The position numbers were made by a program, and so were the translations under genes. Under the pieces are notes generated by a model. The model saw nothing but the letters and a program-made list of their open reading frames with translations, was not told the DNA's origin and made no database searches. Shown one piece after another: positions 36,531 to 48,707 of a stretch of DNA of 64,000 nucleotides (position 1 is its first letter; each line of letters begins with the position of its first letter). The stretch comes from Taenia hydatigena (Eukaryota > Platyhelminthes > Cestoda > Cyclophyllidea > Taeniidae), in assembly GCA_036345935.2 (NCBI GenBank), contig JADWOT020000002.1:12837905-12901904 (forward strand), given 5' to 3'.

Positions 36531-39399
36531 ACAGGGCTGGCTACTTTGTTACGGGCTCGAGACAAGGCCCGATACCGTGTTATTTCGCTGATTAACGAAA
36601 GTGTTGTAGTTTGTCTAATTTCCTCTTGTTTAACTAACTAGTTGGGTTAGTTAAGAATATCTTAAGAGGACAATACAACTGTCCGTTTGAAAAATATTGT
36701 GATTGTCGAATTGAGTTTATCATCCTTGCGAAGTCGGGTGTAAGAGGTAGAGCCACTACACCCTCGCTTGCGGATCGGAGAGCACATGGGCTTGTTTATT
36801 TTCCTTTAAACGAATCGCCTACTTTCTCGTCTACATTGGGCAGGCTATTTGTGGCACTTGAACTGCTTCACAGATGGTATTCTAATTGGGAACTTTGATG
36901 TTCAGATCTTCGTCTTGGACCTTCATTCTCTTTGAAGAAGTGGATTAACTGGGTAAGGGTATTTTTGCTGGTAACGTATGGAGCAGGGAACAGGGGTTGT
37001 GGTATACGCGTTTAAAACACTCGTAGGTCTCAGGAATTGTTGGTGCCCCATGGATTGTAGGATTCACATCTGTCAAACGCTTCCTACTTACAAGTTCATT
37101 TTAACAAACAAGGATTACATGGCTTCCTCGTCCCCTTTAGCACATTCCTTTATTGTCTACTTATGCATGGTCCATCATGTATCTTCTGCCAATAGTGCGT
37201 AGAAATAATCTCCATATTCCTCGTAGAGACGAATTTTAATGTTACGAACAGTTATTATTTGTAATTCATGCATTCGCTACTCCGCTAAGTAGCTAAATAG
37301 CTGATTTAGAGGATATTTTGACGGGTCATATCTCATCGTGCTGCTACCAGGTGGGTAAATGATCCCGTCTAGAGAAGGATCTGATCCTGCGGAAATCATA
37401 AAGCAAACCCCATAGAAAAGTGTATTGAAATGCCTTTTTCATAGTTTTAAAGGCTAGGACCACAGAAACAACAAGACTCAGAGGGGTGGAAGCGTTGCAA
37501 GCCTTTTAATAAAATGCTGCAGCAATGTTTGTCCAAATATGGGGAAATAGCAACCATAAGAAGAAGTGAGAGAAGGAATAGCTCTTCGAGAACTCTGAAT
37601 TTTATGTTCTTGGAGACGAAGCTTGTGCCCAAACACATGAGGCGCCCCGAGGCTTCCTCGAAGGCAAAAGAAGGCTGAATGCCAGGGTGGTTCCAACAAA
37701 CAATGTACTACAACACACCTTATGCAGTCTTACGCCTCCGTTCCTCAACCATGAAGCCACTTGTTCACATTCGAACACTTTCTCAGGGAGAATGCTCGAT
37801 TCATTTGTCATCTCAACAGCAGTTTAAGGCGATCATCGATGTGAAAGTGCGAGCAAGTTTGTATTAATCGCCACACTCCTGTTGCTCTGCTAAATAAAGA
37901 TGCATGCGTTGAGTTAGCAAAAACAAAGTCTTACTGCAACTTGTCGGCCAGTAGGTTTGTCAGTCTTTCTTCCTTTTGCAGGCTGATTTCAAACTCGAAA
38001 TAAATATTTGCATAAAGAATTGCACCTTGATGGATATAGAGGTATAAATTTGCATTTAATTGAACATGTAAAGCTCTCGGTGGATGGTCGTATGCGTGTA
38101 GCCATGAAAATAAAGGACAAGAAAAGTGTCACACTGCTTGAAGCCTATATCGGCTGATCAAATAAAACAGCACTTTTGTATTCTTTGTTGGAGGTGTCAT
38201 TATTTGACTATGAGTTTTGATGAAACGCTACGCATCCCACACATGAGCAAACACCTAATCAAATGCCTTGTGAACCATCGACTGTCAACTCCTTTAATTT
38301 AGCAATAAACCAGTATTACTCTAAGTCACAGAAAGCTAACATTACAGTTATCATCCTTAATGAGTATTAAAAATATAACTAAAGGTGATGCATGGGAGTT
38401 TTTTGTGGACGCAGGAACCACTTAGTCCCTTATGCACTCTTACTTATTTCACTGAGATAAACAGAGAACTTCAAAAATTGGAGCCAGCAAAGTAAATTGA
38501 AGCTGTTCTGGTGCCGCCTACACAAATGCTTTACAAATTTCAATCCCATTTTATAGCAACAAAAGTGTGCAAGAAATGTGCCTAAAGGAATAGGGGCTGT
38601 CATCGAATTGTCTTTTTGATTATAATCTCAGCTTACAGTTTATTTGCGGATGGCATAATCACTGTCATTCGAGGATTTATTAGGCTTTCATAGTAGAAAA
38701 GTCAACTATAATGAATTGTAGACGACTTTTTGCTTCGGCATCGTCTAACCAAATTCACTTCCCAAGGACAAATGTGACAAGTACAAACGAGGTATAAGCC
38801 AGGGATGAGAACTTGAGTGGCTACGGCATGGGGATGTTGAAGTGATACTACACGTAAATGTCTTTCCTGTACTGTCGCCAGAGAAATGCTTTACCTTGGT
38901 AAGAAAAATACACATGGGCTTTTGTTAAAATATGCAGCTATAACTACTGTTCCGAACACATGGTCATGCCAATTTCACCTTGCATCAAAGTAGAGCCTTC
39001 TGCGCGTTAGAATGAGCTACCAAATGGTGCACATTTAAGTGGGTCTGGACAGAGCGTAAGTGATTGATTTCTGAGGTTGGCAAGTAAAGATCCTATGTGT
39101 ACTGGGCAATAATAAGTAGTATGTGCGAGGAAGAAAGCTTAGTGGACCATCCTGAACAGCGTGTGTGCCTAGCCAGGCGTAAATAATGTGCGTGGATAAC
39201 TCCACAAAAAACGCCCTTTTGGGATACGTAATACAAGGTAAATATTCCTACTTACATTTATTTCTTTTAGTCATGTTTATGAGTATCGAGATTTTTTTAC
39301 AAATAATTTATTTGTGTATTTTCCACAAGCTCTTAAGATTCACAAGAAGAGCCCTCTTTCCAAGCAAGCAAGTTTTGTGTGGTACGCTTTTGTTTATTG
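36531..39399. other. no gene recognised
   Basis: No family, splice structure or repeat was identified in this stretch. Confidence 0.4.
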
Positions 39400-39560
39400 A
39401 CTGCGGTTGCGTGTGAAACACTTCCACACGTGGGTGAGCGAATTGGAGAGAGAAATAGGAGGCGGTATGCGTGTGCCGGGAGTCGAAACCGAATCGACTG
39501 TCTGGCAGGCAGCCAAGCCACACCACGCAAGCGTGAGACGCCGACACTCAGAGTACACAC
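39400..39560 (-). repeat. possible tRNA-related SINE or other interspersed repeat
   Basis: On the minus strand the segment has ggtgtggcttggctgcctgc followed by gattcggtttcgactcccgg. The second part resembles a tRNA B box and T-arm (GGTTCGANTCC). All three frames of both strands are open over most of this short stretch, which reflects composition more than coding. Assignment is by resemblance only. Confidence 0.3.
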
Positions 39561-41459
39561 AGCTCATATCCTTTTCTACACAACTTCTACCACTGACAGC
39601 CACTCTCACTGATTTGAACATTGAAATTCTTTGTTTCACCTCTGCGGCCAACCCTTAAAAGAAGCCAAACAAAATACCTACTTTGCTTGTACAAAGTCAA
39701 CATTTCGTCTTTCATACTCGCACATTTGCATTAGCAGGGGATTGGCGTTGATCTCATTGATGGTTATGTAGTGAACTGGTCTTGTTCCAGATATTACGGT
39801 CAAAGTAAGACAACTTTACACCCACACACCGTTTCGCTCTACCGGCTGGCAGCTCTTAAGCAGGTGGATTGAAAAGAGACTCCTGTTACAATGCATCCTT
39901 TCGATAGCTCCAATATGGAGACATGCATCTCTCTGCGGCCTATTTAGCTAATAGGATGAGTCTGAGAAGGTACTACTTTTACACTTGATTATTATCAACT
40001 ACGTACTGTAGACAACGTCGCCACGAACTTTCTTACTGATGCAGACTTCGTGTTGTTTCAGTTAATAATGGCGATGAGGACGATTCTTACTTTCCTCTCC
40101 TTCCCTTCTACCATTCCTGCTATGTGAAGGATATGCGTTAGTGGAGCTGAAGTATTTACGACGAGGGTGCCTCAGACTCACGAGATCGACCACGGTCGTT
40201 CGCCTCTCGCCTTCAAGGTACACCTAAAGAACAATGGGCAGTACAGGCGATGCCACAGAACTTGGAACTAGGGTGAGTGCCGAAAATGGGCGTCATGCTT
40301 ACATCTCCTGTTGAAAGGCTTGAAACACTCTTCTCGATGGCTGATGCTAAACGTCTGTCGCGTTAGCTTTAACATTCAATAATAGCATTAGGTAGCCACA
40401 CTGTAAGACCACGTTTACCTACCGCTGTCATCGATGTAGTGCAACAGTCCTACCTGAAGTCATAAGAAGCCTCATTGGCAGGATAGAGAATGCAACACTG
40501 ACGCACAGAGGCAATATAACTGAGGCACGGCTGGAAGGTTTTAGAAACCATACTACCGAGCTAAGTTGCGTTTTATGAGAAACAATGAGTCCAGATAATA
40601 AAACGTCAGATTAAACAAACTATCAAATGGTTACATAGGATTTCGGTAAAATTTTTGTCCTCAGAGTGCATGACTTGCATTCATGGTGCCTGTAACTCTA
40701 GCGTGTCTCTAACGTTGTTTTTCTTATAAGACCTCAAAGCCAATGGTACACTGGGGAGATACTAAGTCGAAGAGGGGCGGGACAAAGTAGTCGAAAATGG
40801 CCTTTGCAGTCATGTGATCAACTCTAGCCCATGCGACGGAACGTGTTTCCTTATCAAGCATTCCCGAAAACGAAATGCGCAAAGCCACTATCATGGATAT
40901 TGAATATCGCGAGAAAGAACTGAGAGCCGACGCACTCTCTAGATGCACAGCTAACCACACAGCACCATCGCTAAAGCAGCTGAATTGCTGGTTTGGATTC
41001 AAAGCCTAGGATAGAGGGAATAAAGCTAAATGCGAGTTAATGCAAGTCTGGTGAACGAGTGGATGAGTTTGAATTGGTAGGTGCTTAAGTATGTGAAAAA
41101 GTAAGTGGAGGACTTTGGAATCTTTCAATTAGTGCAGATAAAGATGCTCGCTGGTGGCCTATCAGGAAATGAGAAGATAACTGGTCTCATTGCACGACTC
41201 TGTGCTGTCGTCCATTGTGCAGATTTATCAATCAAAGCACCACCCACTTGAATCCCTATGTCGTTCATTTGGAGAGGCAAGGCCGTAATACTTATGTTCT
41301 TTAAATGTGCCTTGTAGGCGAGAGGCTAGAGAACGATTTTAACTTGGTCGTTGACGCACGTGGTAGCTCTTCCGACACTGAGCCTCCTAGGTCGTGAATA
41401 TTTTAGCCCTGCTACCACATTTCTCTCCTGCGCTTTAATAAAGGTGGCTAGAAATATCC
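39561..41459. other. no gene recognised upstream of the gypsy remnant
   Basis: A gag, protease or 5' LTR for the retroelement that follows would be expected here, but no zinc knuckle, DTG protease motif or LTR pair could be recognised. The frame at 40724-41002 (minus) lacks any known motif. Confidence 0.4.
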
Positions 41460-43870
41460 AACCTTCTCATAGCAAAAGCGGAAGAAAGGAAGAGAATGAG
41501 GAGGGAAAGGAAGAACCGTCTACACTTGTGGCAGCGTTGGCGGACCTCCTTCCACTTCAAAGAAGGTATAAACTTAGAAGACCGGACGAAAACCGTTAGG
41601 TTTAACATTCACTTAATATTCTTAATGGCAGGGAATGCCGCTGGTCCACCGCGCTCCTATGCAAGAGCTCTTCTCAGCGGCGATAGATGCAGGAGTCTCG
41701 CCTGACTTAGACGCATGCTACCGCCTAGAAGAGATTATCAAAAATGAAGTTGCAGCTCCACTCAAGTCACCATGAGCCTCCTAAATCGCACTATTAAAGA
41801 AAAGTGACGGTAGTCTACAGCTGTATATCGATTACAGAAAGTTAAATGCCGTAACTAAGACCTACGCTTCCCCCTTACCTCATTTTAACGACTCCTTGGA
41901 TTCCCTGCATGAATCAAAGTGGTCCTCTATACCAGACTTAAAATCCGGATACTGCCAAGCAGAAGTAGCAGAAACCGACAGAGAGAAGACGGCATTCATA
42001 GTGCTTAACGGGATTCACGAATTGTAGGCAATGCCTTTCGGACTGCGTAACGCTTGATGCAGGCAGCACTAATTGGACCTTTCTTACAACATTGCATCAC
42101 ATACCTCGATGGCACTCTTGTTTTCAGTAGAGAAATTCGCGGGCACAACGCAAATCTTAAACCAGTACTGGACCGTCTGTGGGATGTAGGATTGGCCTTA
42201 AAATCCAAAGAAGTGCCATTTTCATGAGCTAGCGGTCACCATCTTGGGGCATACCGTCTCGTCAGACGGGATGGCGGTCATGGAAGCTTGTACAAAACAA
42301 GCGAGAACTTAACCAACACCAACCAAAAGACGGAAGTCTGCAGCTTCCTCTGTTTGGCAAATTATCCTATTCGTTTGGTTATAAGCTTTGCTAAGACTGT
42401 CAGTCTCTTGCACAAGCTAACCGACAAGTAGGTGACAAGTAATCCCGATTGGGAGAACGAACATGACGAAGCTTTTAAAGAACTAAAGCAGACGCTCTGC
42501 CTTGCTCCGATGCTGGCCTTATTAAACATCGAGACCAACGCACTACCCTTTGTAATTAACACGGACGCCAGTGACGTGGCCGTGGGCTGTGTACTTTTAC
42601 AAAGAGACAAAGAAGGCTGAGAACACGTCATCGCCTATGCTAGTGCCAGACCCAACAAAAAAATGCGACAGAAGAGTGAAACAGAATGTGAACTGTTCGC
42701 TACCTACACAGTGGCGCGACACTTTAAGCGCTACATGATAGTGCGACAGATCAGAGTGAGAACAGACCATTAGGCGCTGACCTGGTTAAAGACAATGAAG
42801 GAGATCGACCGTCCGGTTGTACACTGATACGGAGAACTGCAACAGTGTGACTTTACAGTACAATACAGAAAAGAAAATAAAAATTGCAACACAGACGCAT
42901 TGTCCGGCAGACCTCTCTCAGCAGAAGGGGATAGCGATGTAGTGGATACGCTATTTTTGAGAGGGCCTACTAAATATCACTGGAGAAAAAAGCAGATTCC
43001 TGGTCCAGATACGGCTCTGGCGTAAGAGTGGTTTCTCGCATCTCCGTATAAGCCTACTGCGAAAGAGACGAACTCGTTCAGAAGGCGACCAGGCGGAAAT
43101 GGCAACAGTAGTTTAGACTCTCCCTGGAAGATAAGGTTTCATCGTCCTAAGAAGACGCCACGTTCCCCCAAGCACCTAGTTATTCCAGGTTCTTTGATAC
43201 AAACGGTCCTTCAAGAGTTGCACGAGCGATTGGTTCATAAAGGCGAGTAAAAGACTGAGGAGGCCTTAAGCAAATGATGCTGGTGGCCCTCTCTCCTCAG
43301 ACATGGTTGACTTCTGTCGAACCTGCATCATTTGCAGCAGTTTCAAGAAGCCTCACTCCACAGCGATTGCACCCCTGCAACCCATAACTCCGGGTTTCCT
43401 GGGCGAAAGGGTAGGTATGGGCATTATAGGTCCTCTGCCACTTACCAAGAAGGAAATCAGATATATTCTTGTTATGGTTGACTACTTCACGAAAGTGGCC
43501 GAAGTGGAACCCACGAAGTCGTAAGACATCGAAATGTTCGCGCTGATCTCCTTCAATCATTGGTTCCGTCAGCACGGAGAGCCTGAGTCAGGCCATAGCA
43601 ATCAAGGTCCTAATTTCGAGAGCCGACTCTTCACTGAACTATGCAGAACTCCCAGAATCGCAAGAACGCGCACGATGCCTGGGGATTTGTAGGACAACAG
43701 ACGGGTAGAGAGAACGAATCCGCATCCTAATAGGACTGCTAAAGGCTTTGACCAAGGGGACATGGTCTAAAGATTAGAATTTGGGCCTAAGATACGCTCT
43801 TCGCGCGTGTAGGTCTATGGTTCACGCATCTCCCCGTTCAAGATGCTCATAGGTTGCGAAATTAGTCTTC
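41460..43870 (+). mobile_element. Ty3/gypsy retrotransposon, degenerate pol region
   Basis: Decayed pol of a Ty3/gypsy LTR retroelement, domains in the usual order on the plus strand. Reverse transcriptase runs from about 41791 (LKKSDGSLQLYIDYRKLNAV, then DLKSGY, DREKTAF, AMPFGLRNA, then YLDG at 42102-42113). RNase H is at about 42472-42930 (INTDASDVAVGCVL, then NTDALSGRPLS). A zinc-binding HERLVH plus CRTCIICSS lies at about 43215-43360. Integrase is at about 43400-43720 (IIGPLPLTKKEI, VMVDYFTKV, NQGPNFESRLFTELC). In-frame stops and frame changes are numerous. Catalytic residues are lost: YxDD reads YLDG, the first integrase Asp is Gly, and the second is Asn. No LTRs were recognised. It is a dead insertion. 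Confidence 0.85.
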
Positions 43871-46800
43871 TTCGTAAGGAAGTGGCAAACAACAGTGCCT
43901 TAAAGTGCGCACTAAATCTAAAAGGAAGGTTAAAAAGACGTTTAATTTTGCCTAGCGACACCCACAAATGACTCATAGCAGACAAGGAAAAAAAATTTAG
44001 GATTTCCAGTGCTTATAATTAAAAATTACGTCAAATATAGAAAGCACGATAAAGTAATGTTTGCAAACCAAATTTGTTTACATTTTTACTTTTAGAGATT
44101 TGTTTCACATTGTTGATTAATGTTCACTGAAACTCAAGTTCAAGGATGGCAGGCGCGCGTTTCATCTTCGTGTGTCACCTGTTGGTACTTGCGAATCCGT
44201 AGCCAGCAAAGGTGAGTGTGTATTTATTTTTAATACTGGTTATTGATCCATGTCTCGTATCCTTCCCATTTTGTGTCCATTAAGTTGAAGTTTTGTAACA
44301 TGTGTTTCTGGCTGTGTCGTGGACTGGACTTAGTGGCTGTGCACTTATTTTTGTGCGTGATGTAAATTAAGGTTTGCACCTCCTTGTTGGTAGTGGATTT
44401 AACGCATAAGACAGCCGATTTTGTCAGCGTGAACTCCGTGTGACATTTCTGAGCATTAAGGAGTACGACTAACACAGTTTTTACTGTCTTGACTTGGTGT
44501 TTTAGACCAAGTGATTAATTGTGCCTCTTTCCCATTTCGTTGGATTACTTATTTGTCGAAAATAAGTCGCGACTGTGGTGATGTTGGAGGACCTGTGCAT
44601 GAGCATAGAGATAGCGACCCATTACTAGTTACGTAGTGTACGGGTGTTTTGTGAATGACATACCCAGATTTGGAAATGCGCCTGTTCTGGCACTCCTCGG
44701 CCCACTCTATACTTTTGGCCTTGGTAGTTTTTGGCGTTGCCTATGGTTGTTGATCTGCTACAGTGCCTACTCAGTGCTTTCAGTCCATACATTCACTTAT
44801 GATTTTTTCGCCTAAGGTCTGATTCGCCTAAAGTATTGCTGGATGTGAAAAATGATTCATGTGCCACGAGGTTTGGTGGAGGTAACTCTTTTTTACTTGA
44901 ACCTAACATGCTAACAAATGGAGGATTTTTGACTGTCATAGCTCATTTCCAAGTGTGACTATGCCGCTACCACTTACCTTGAGCTGGACGTTGTGCTGGA
45001 CCAGGCAGGTAGGCCAGTAGTGTCTTGCAGTCTTGCTTATCACGTCGTTACAGGGTGTCGAGGATTTTCTTAGATCTCTGATGTTATTTAATTTTGGGCA
45101 ACAGATAAGCATGCTTTGAATTTTACTGTTTTCATTTGTCTTCAGTAGATTGAAGGAGCTGCCTATTTAGGAAAGATAAGCGTCCACACTTATGCCACTG
45201 TATTAGAATATACACACACATTTTTGTATTGAAACAGGACTATCATACGCGCTTGGTGTTGAATGGTTTTGTGTACCTCTGAGGGCGTTAGAACCGTGCC
45301 GTCGATCCTGGCGCAATAGTAGTGAGACCTGAAACCCTGGCTCAGGGCAAAGGGTTAGATTGTTTTGCTTCGAGTGAGTCACTGGACCTTGTTGACGACT
45401 TTAAATAAAATTTATGTCAATCATTGTGCCAAAATGCGTAAGTGGAAAAGTGAGTCGTTAATTTTTCTGCAGCCGGGCCAACTTCGGGACCATTGTTATT
45501 GGTGTCGTTCACAATTTACCCTACATCATTCCGTTTGCATTTCCGTGATGCACATCGAGGCCTTTGCACAATGGTGCTCTCTGAGTAAAAAGCTGGTTTT
45601 TATCAATCAAGCTTGCAAGAACTTAGTGAATGTGGGAAGTTAGTGGGATAGAAACCCAATGGATGTTGTCATGTCACTTAAGTTGTGGGTTAAACACGGT
45701 AAAGTAGGAGTGAGTGAGGAGTTGAAATGGAATGATCGCCCAGTTGGTTCGTTTTATTTTGGACGGGTTGATCTTATCCCTATGATGCCAATTGCCGACC
45801 CCACTTGTGGGTTACTTTTGACCAAGTAACGAAGCGAATTTGTTTTAAGGCGAATGATGAATTCGAAATTGTTTTTGTTGACTTAAGTGGGTCCAGATGT
45901 TCGCTTACGTCAGTTATCCAAACATTTGCTTGGCAGGTGCTGAAGTAGAATGTAGAATTTCCGGTATATCTGGGTTTTGAGTGTAATTGAGTAGAGCTAT
46001 CTGTGCGGTGGTGTTCATGGTTAGGATTCACGCAAGAGGTGGGGTTCCTTACAGTCTGCCTAAAAGAATGCGCGCTTCACTTTCATTTATATGGCTGCTT
46101 TATCCTCGATCGAATTCGTACATGCTGGAGGCAAAAGAGTACGCATTAAAGACAAGTGTTCAGATTGAGAGAATCATGCGGGCGAGAACTGTCTGCAATT
46201 AACTCGAGAAAGGGTTAATTAAGACATCCACTTGTGCGCCTTTAAACTCGTTCTGCTTACACATCACTTGAATGGTTGTGGATTCGAGTCTTTTTTGATC
46301 ATTTCCTGAGGCTATTTGAAAGTTAACCACCAGCCCACTCTTCCACCTCTGTCCAAATCAAGTAAGTAGTTATTTTAGTGTGATTAGAGAACCAAACTGT
46401 CGAGTTGCTCATTATCTGAGAACCACGCCATCCGCTAAAATGGTTGAGCAGTGAGCTTTTATAATATCCCCGAATAAGCTATTTTTAATGTGCAGGCCAG
46501 TGTAAATAATTCACACTCTTGATGGAATAGTTTGCGAAACTGATGGGTGGAAGTGTAGGGCAATTTGCGATATGAGTGACACAATCACGGCTAGTCCATG
46601 GAAGCTGCACTATTTTTCTCATTCACTCGCGGATTTGAATCCTTCCGTTGACAAAACCGACTTTCGGGCAGCGCAACGCCTACTGAAAATAAGCAGTCAC
46701 AAGGGGAAGATTGGACGTTATTGATAGAAACAAGGTGCACATTCTCTCCGAAGACTAATGTCGGTATCTAACTCTCGAAATTTCGGAATATGTTTTGCAA

Positions 46801-47107
46801 TCCGAAACATTAGGTGCTTGAGCGATGAAAGTGATAGAAACAACCGCAAATTGGGACACTCTACAACATCTTCCATAGAAAACGCAATTTTTTTTTGAGG
46901 AAAATGGCGAGCTTGCTTACTGTTTAAGCCTTATAAACGCGTGATCGCACATCGGGACAGGGAGTAAACACAAGTGGTAGTCAAAAGTGGAAGCATGAAA
47001 CGGTTGTATCTGTGATGAGTGACTTATCTGTTGCTTAATGTGTATCACGCCTATAGCTTGAAGCACATTGTCAAGCAGGCGTGAATAGATTCGAAACGAG
47101 AAGAGAG
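43871..47107. other. no gene recognised
   Basis: No LTR, coding exon or known repeat was identified between the gypsy remnant and the F-box locus. The frame at 45365-45643 has no recognised family. Confidence 0.4.
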
Positions 47108-47690
47108 TTAAAACTTTTGATGAGTTTCTGTTGTGTTGTCGCTTTGGCTCATAGAATGGACAAATAAGGTATATTTATGCAGCTGATAGTAGGATTCGTT
47201 TTTATTCAACCCCTCATCACAGTGTCGCACCCTACCTGCTTCAAAAATATTTTGCAGCTCGTTATTTCGTTTACGCAATGCTTCCTTCCGTGGTAGATAA
47301 GCCCAATCGTTTTCGCAACAAGTGGCAAATCTATGACGCAACGACCACCAGGGGAATGGTTTGTTGTAAGATGAAGTAGTTGTCGATATTTAGTGAGATG
47401 CAACAGCACTGATGTTATTGTTGGTACAAGTTGACGTAGCGCAGATTGTGATGCTGAATTATTGCTTGCCTCATAGTTATACGAGGAAGAAGTGTGCAGA
47501 CGTCGTGGGCACGTGGCTTTGAAACTGGACGATATGGAAAGGATTGATGTGCTAGTCCAAAGGTATGACTTCTAGGATCGTTATCATGCAAATCGTCTAT
47601 GCTAGCACATTTCAGTAATGGTGAGTTGCAGTAGCCTTCAATTATTTGCTGCATATCTCCATTGTCATTTCTCACATTGAACTCGTTCAT
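47108..47690 (-). pseudogene. candidate coding remnant of unknown family, frame broken
   Basis: Two open stretches on the minus strand have a protein-like composition. One, 47690-47415, starts at an ATG and contains DDLHDNDPRSHTFGLAHQSF. The other, about 47391-47108, contains NKPFPWWSLRHRFATCC and WAYLPRKEALRKRNNELQ. They are in different frames, a stop ends the first, and I found no acceptor before the second, so a simple intron does not join them. It could be a broken gene or two exons with unusual sites. No family recognised. It lies divergently just upstream of the F-box exon. Confidence 0.3.
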
Positions 47691-47776
47691 TTGTTTATTT
47701 GTTTGTCTCGCACCAAATTGTGTTCATGCCATTTTCATTCCCCGTCATGATGGTGTACTTTCTTGACGCTTCAGGC

Positions 47777-48707
47777 AGAAGATAGTTCACAGCGTAAAAT
47801 CACCGATCTTCGACCTGAATTGGCGTTGCGAATTTGTGGATTTCTTGATGTGCCGGATTTGGTGAATGTATGCGGGAGCATTCCAAGTTGGAGGTGGATC
47901 CTCTCAACATGCCCATTCCCCACCCTCATACATAACCACATTAACAGGTGGAGTTGGTTAGACAAACGTCTTTGCCAGCTACTCTTCCCACAGTCCTCAC
48001 CTACCTCCTTTCAAAACGCTTCTGAAGCCATTCGATATCAGAAGGAGCAAAGTGACTCTTATGAGCGTTTCATGTCGGCGCCTGCTCGTGGCAAAGCCCC
48101 GAAAACTGCACACTTCAGCATTTTGCCAGACCATAATGTAAGAGCGATGTCGGAGGGGGAATTTGCACTGCGGATGGAAGCATCCAACATCCCACTATTC
48201 GGTTACCTTTCGATGATCAAGTACCGATCTCACACGCGCATTGTCGGTATGCATGGCTGCATTTTTTCTGTTCATTCGGCTGAAAGAGGTAAGAGTTTTG
48301 TCTTTAGAGAGGCAACATTTGCAGGAGAACGAGATAGACATGACTGCTGTGACTGCATAATCTATTTGGCGGATGCTTCGCGCCTCCTGAGGGATGATTT
48401 TGCATCCACCTTGGAATCTCTTGCACCTCATCAAACATTGTCGATTGTGGTGATTATAAATGCGGAGGAAGATGAGTCAAGTGAGATCGATAGTCTGGCG
48501 CAATTCATTCAGAGCCTTGGTGGCTTGGACGGCTCTCCGCTGGCTACTGTACAGACGAATTGGCGATTGTGGTGCATTAGGCGCCTTGGAGGGAACTTTA
48601 CCAACTGGTCGGATTTGTTGGAGTGGAGCTTTTACGACGTGATGTGCAAAAGACTTGAGAGTGGTCAGAAGCACGATTGCGTGGCAGGCGAGAGACAAAT
48701 CGTGTGA
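47777..48707 (+). CDS. F-box protein, FBXO4-like, large 3' exon
   Basis: F-box proteins are substrate receptors of SCF ubiquitin ligases; FBXO4 combines an N-terminal F-box with an atypical small-GTPase-like fold. The exon opens at an acceptor (cgcttcag, 47769-47776) and is open for about 310 codons to a TGA. No in-frame ATG precedes the F-box, so a 5' exon carries the start. The F-box is LRPELALRICGFLDVPDLVNVCG near the start of the exon, followed by a Trp-rich stretch as in FBXO4. The C-terminal half has DCCDCIIYLADASRLLRDDF, LSIVVIINAEEDE and a final LLEWSFYDVM, matching the order of the FBXO4 GTPase-like domain. A 36-nt stretch (48286-48321) begins GTAAGA and ends TTTGCAG. It is in frame and either codes for 12 residues or is a tiny intron. 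A broken paralogue fragment lies at about 36190-36530. Confidence 0.7.

Noticed and set aside
39308..39658. Several overlapping open frames on both strands
   Set aside because: All frames are open over a short, compositionally biased repeat-like stretch; no frame shows a family or splice structure.
42005..42631. Minus-strand open frames
   Set aside because: They are antisense to the gypsy RT and RNase H, which carry the recognisable motifs on the plus strand.
47769..47776. TTG start codon for the F-box protein at about 47763
   Set aside because: The sequence just before the F-box reads as an intron acceptor; a 5' exon with an ATG is more plausible than a TTG start in a eukaryote.
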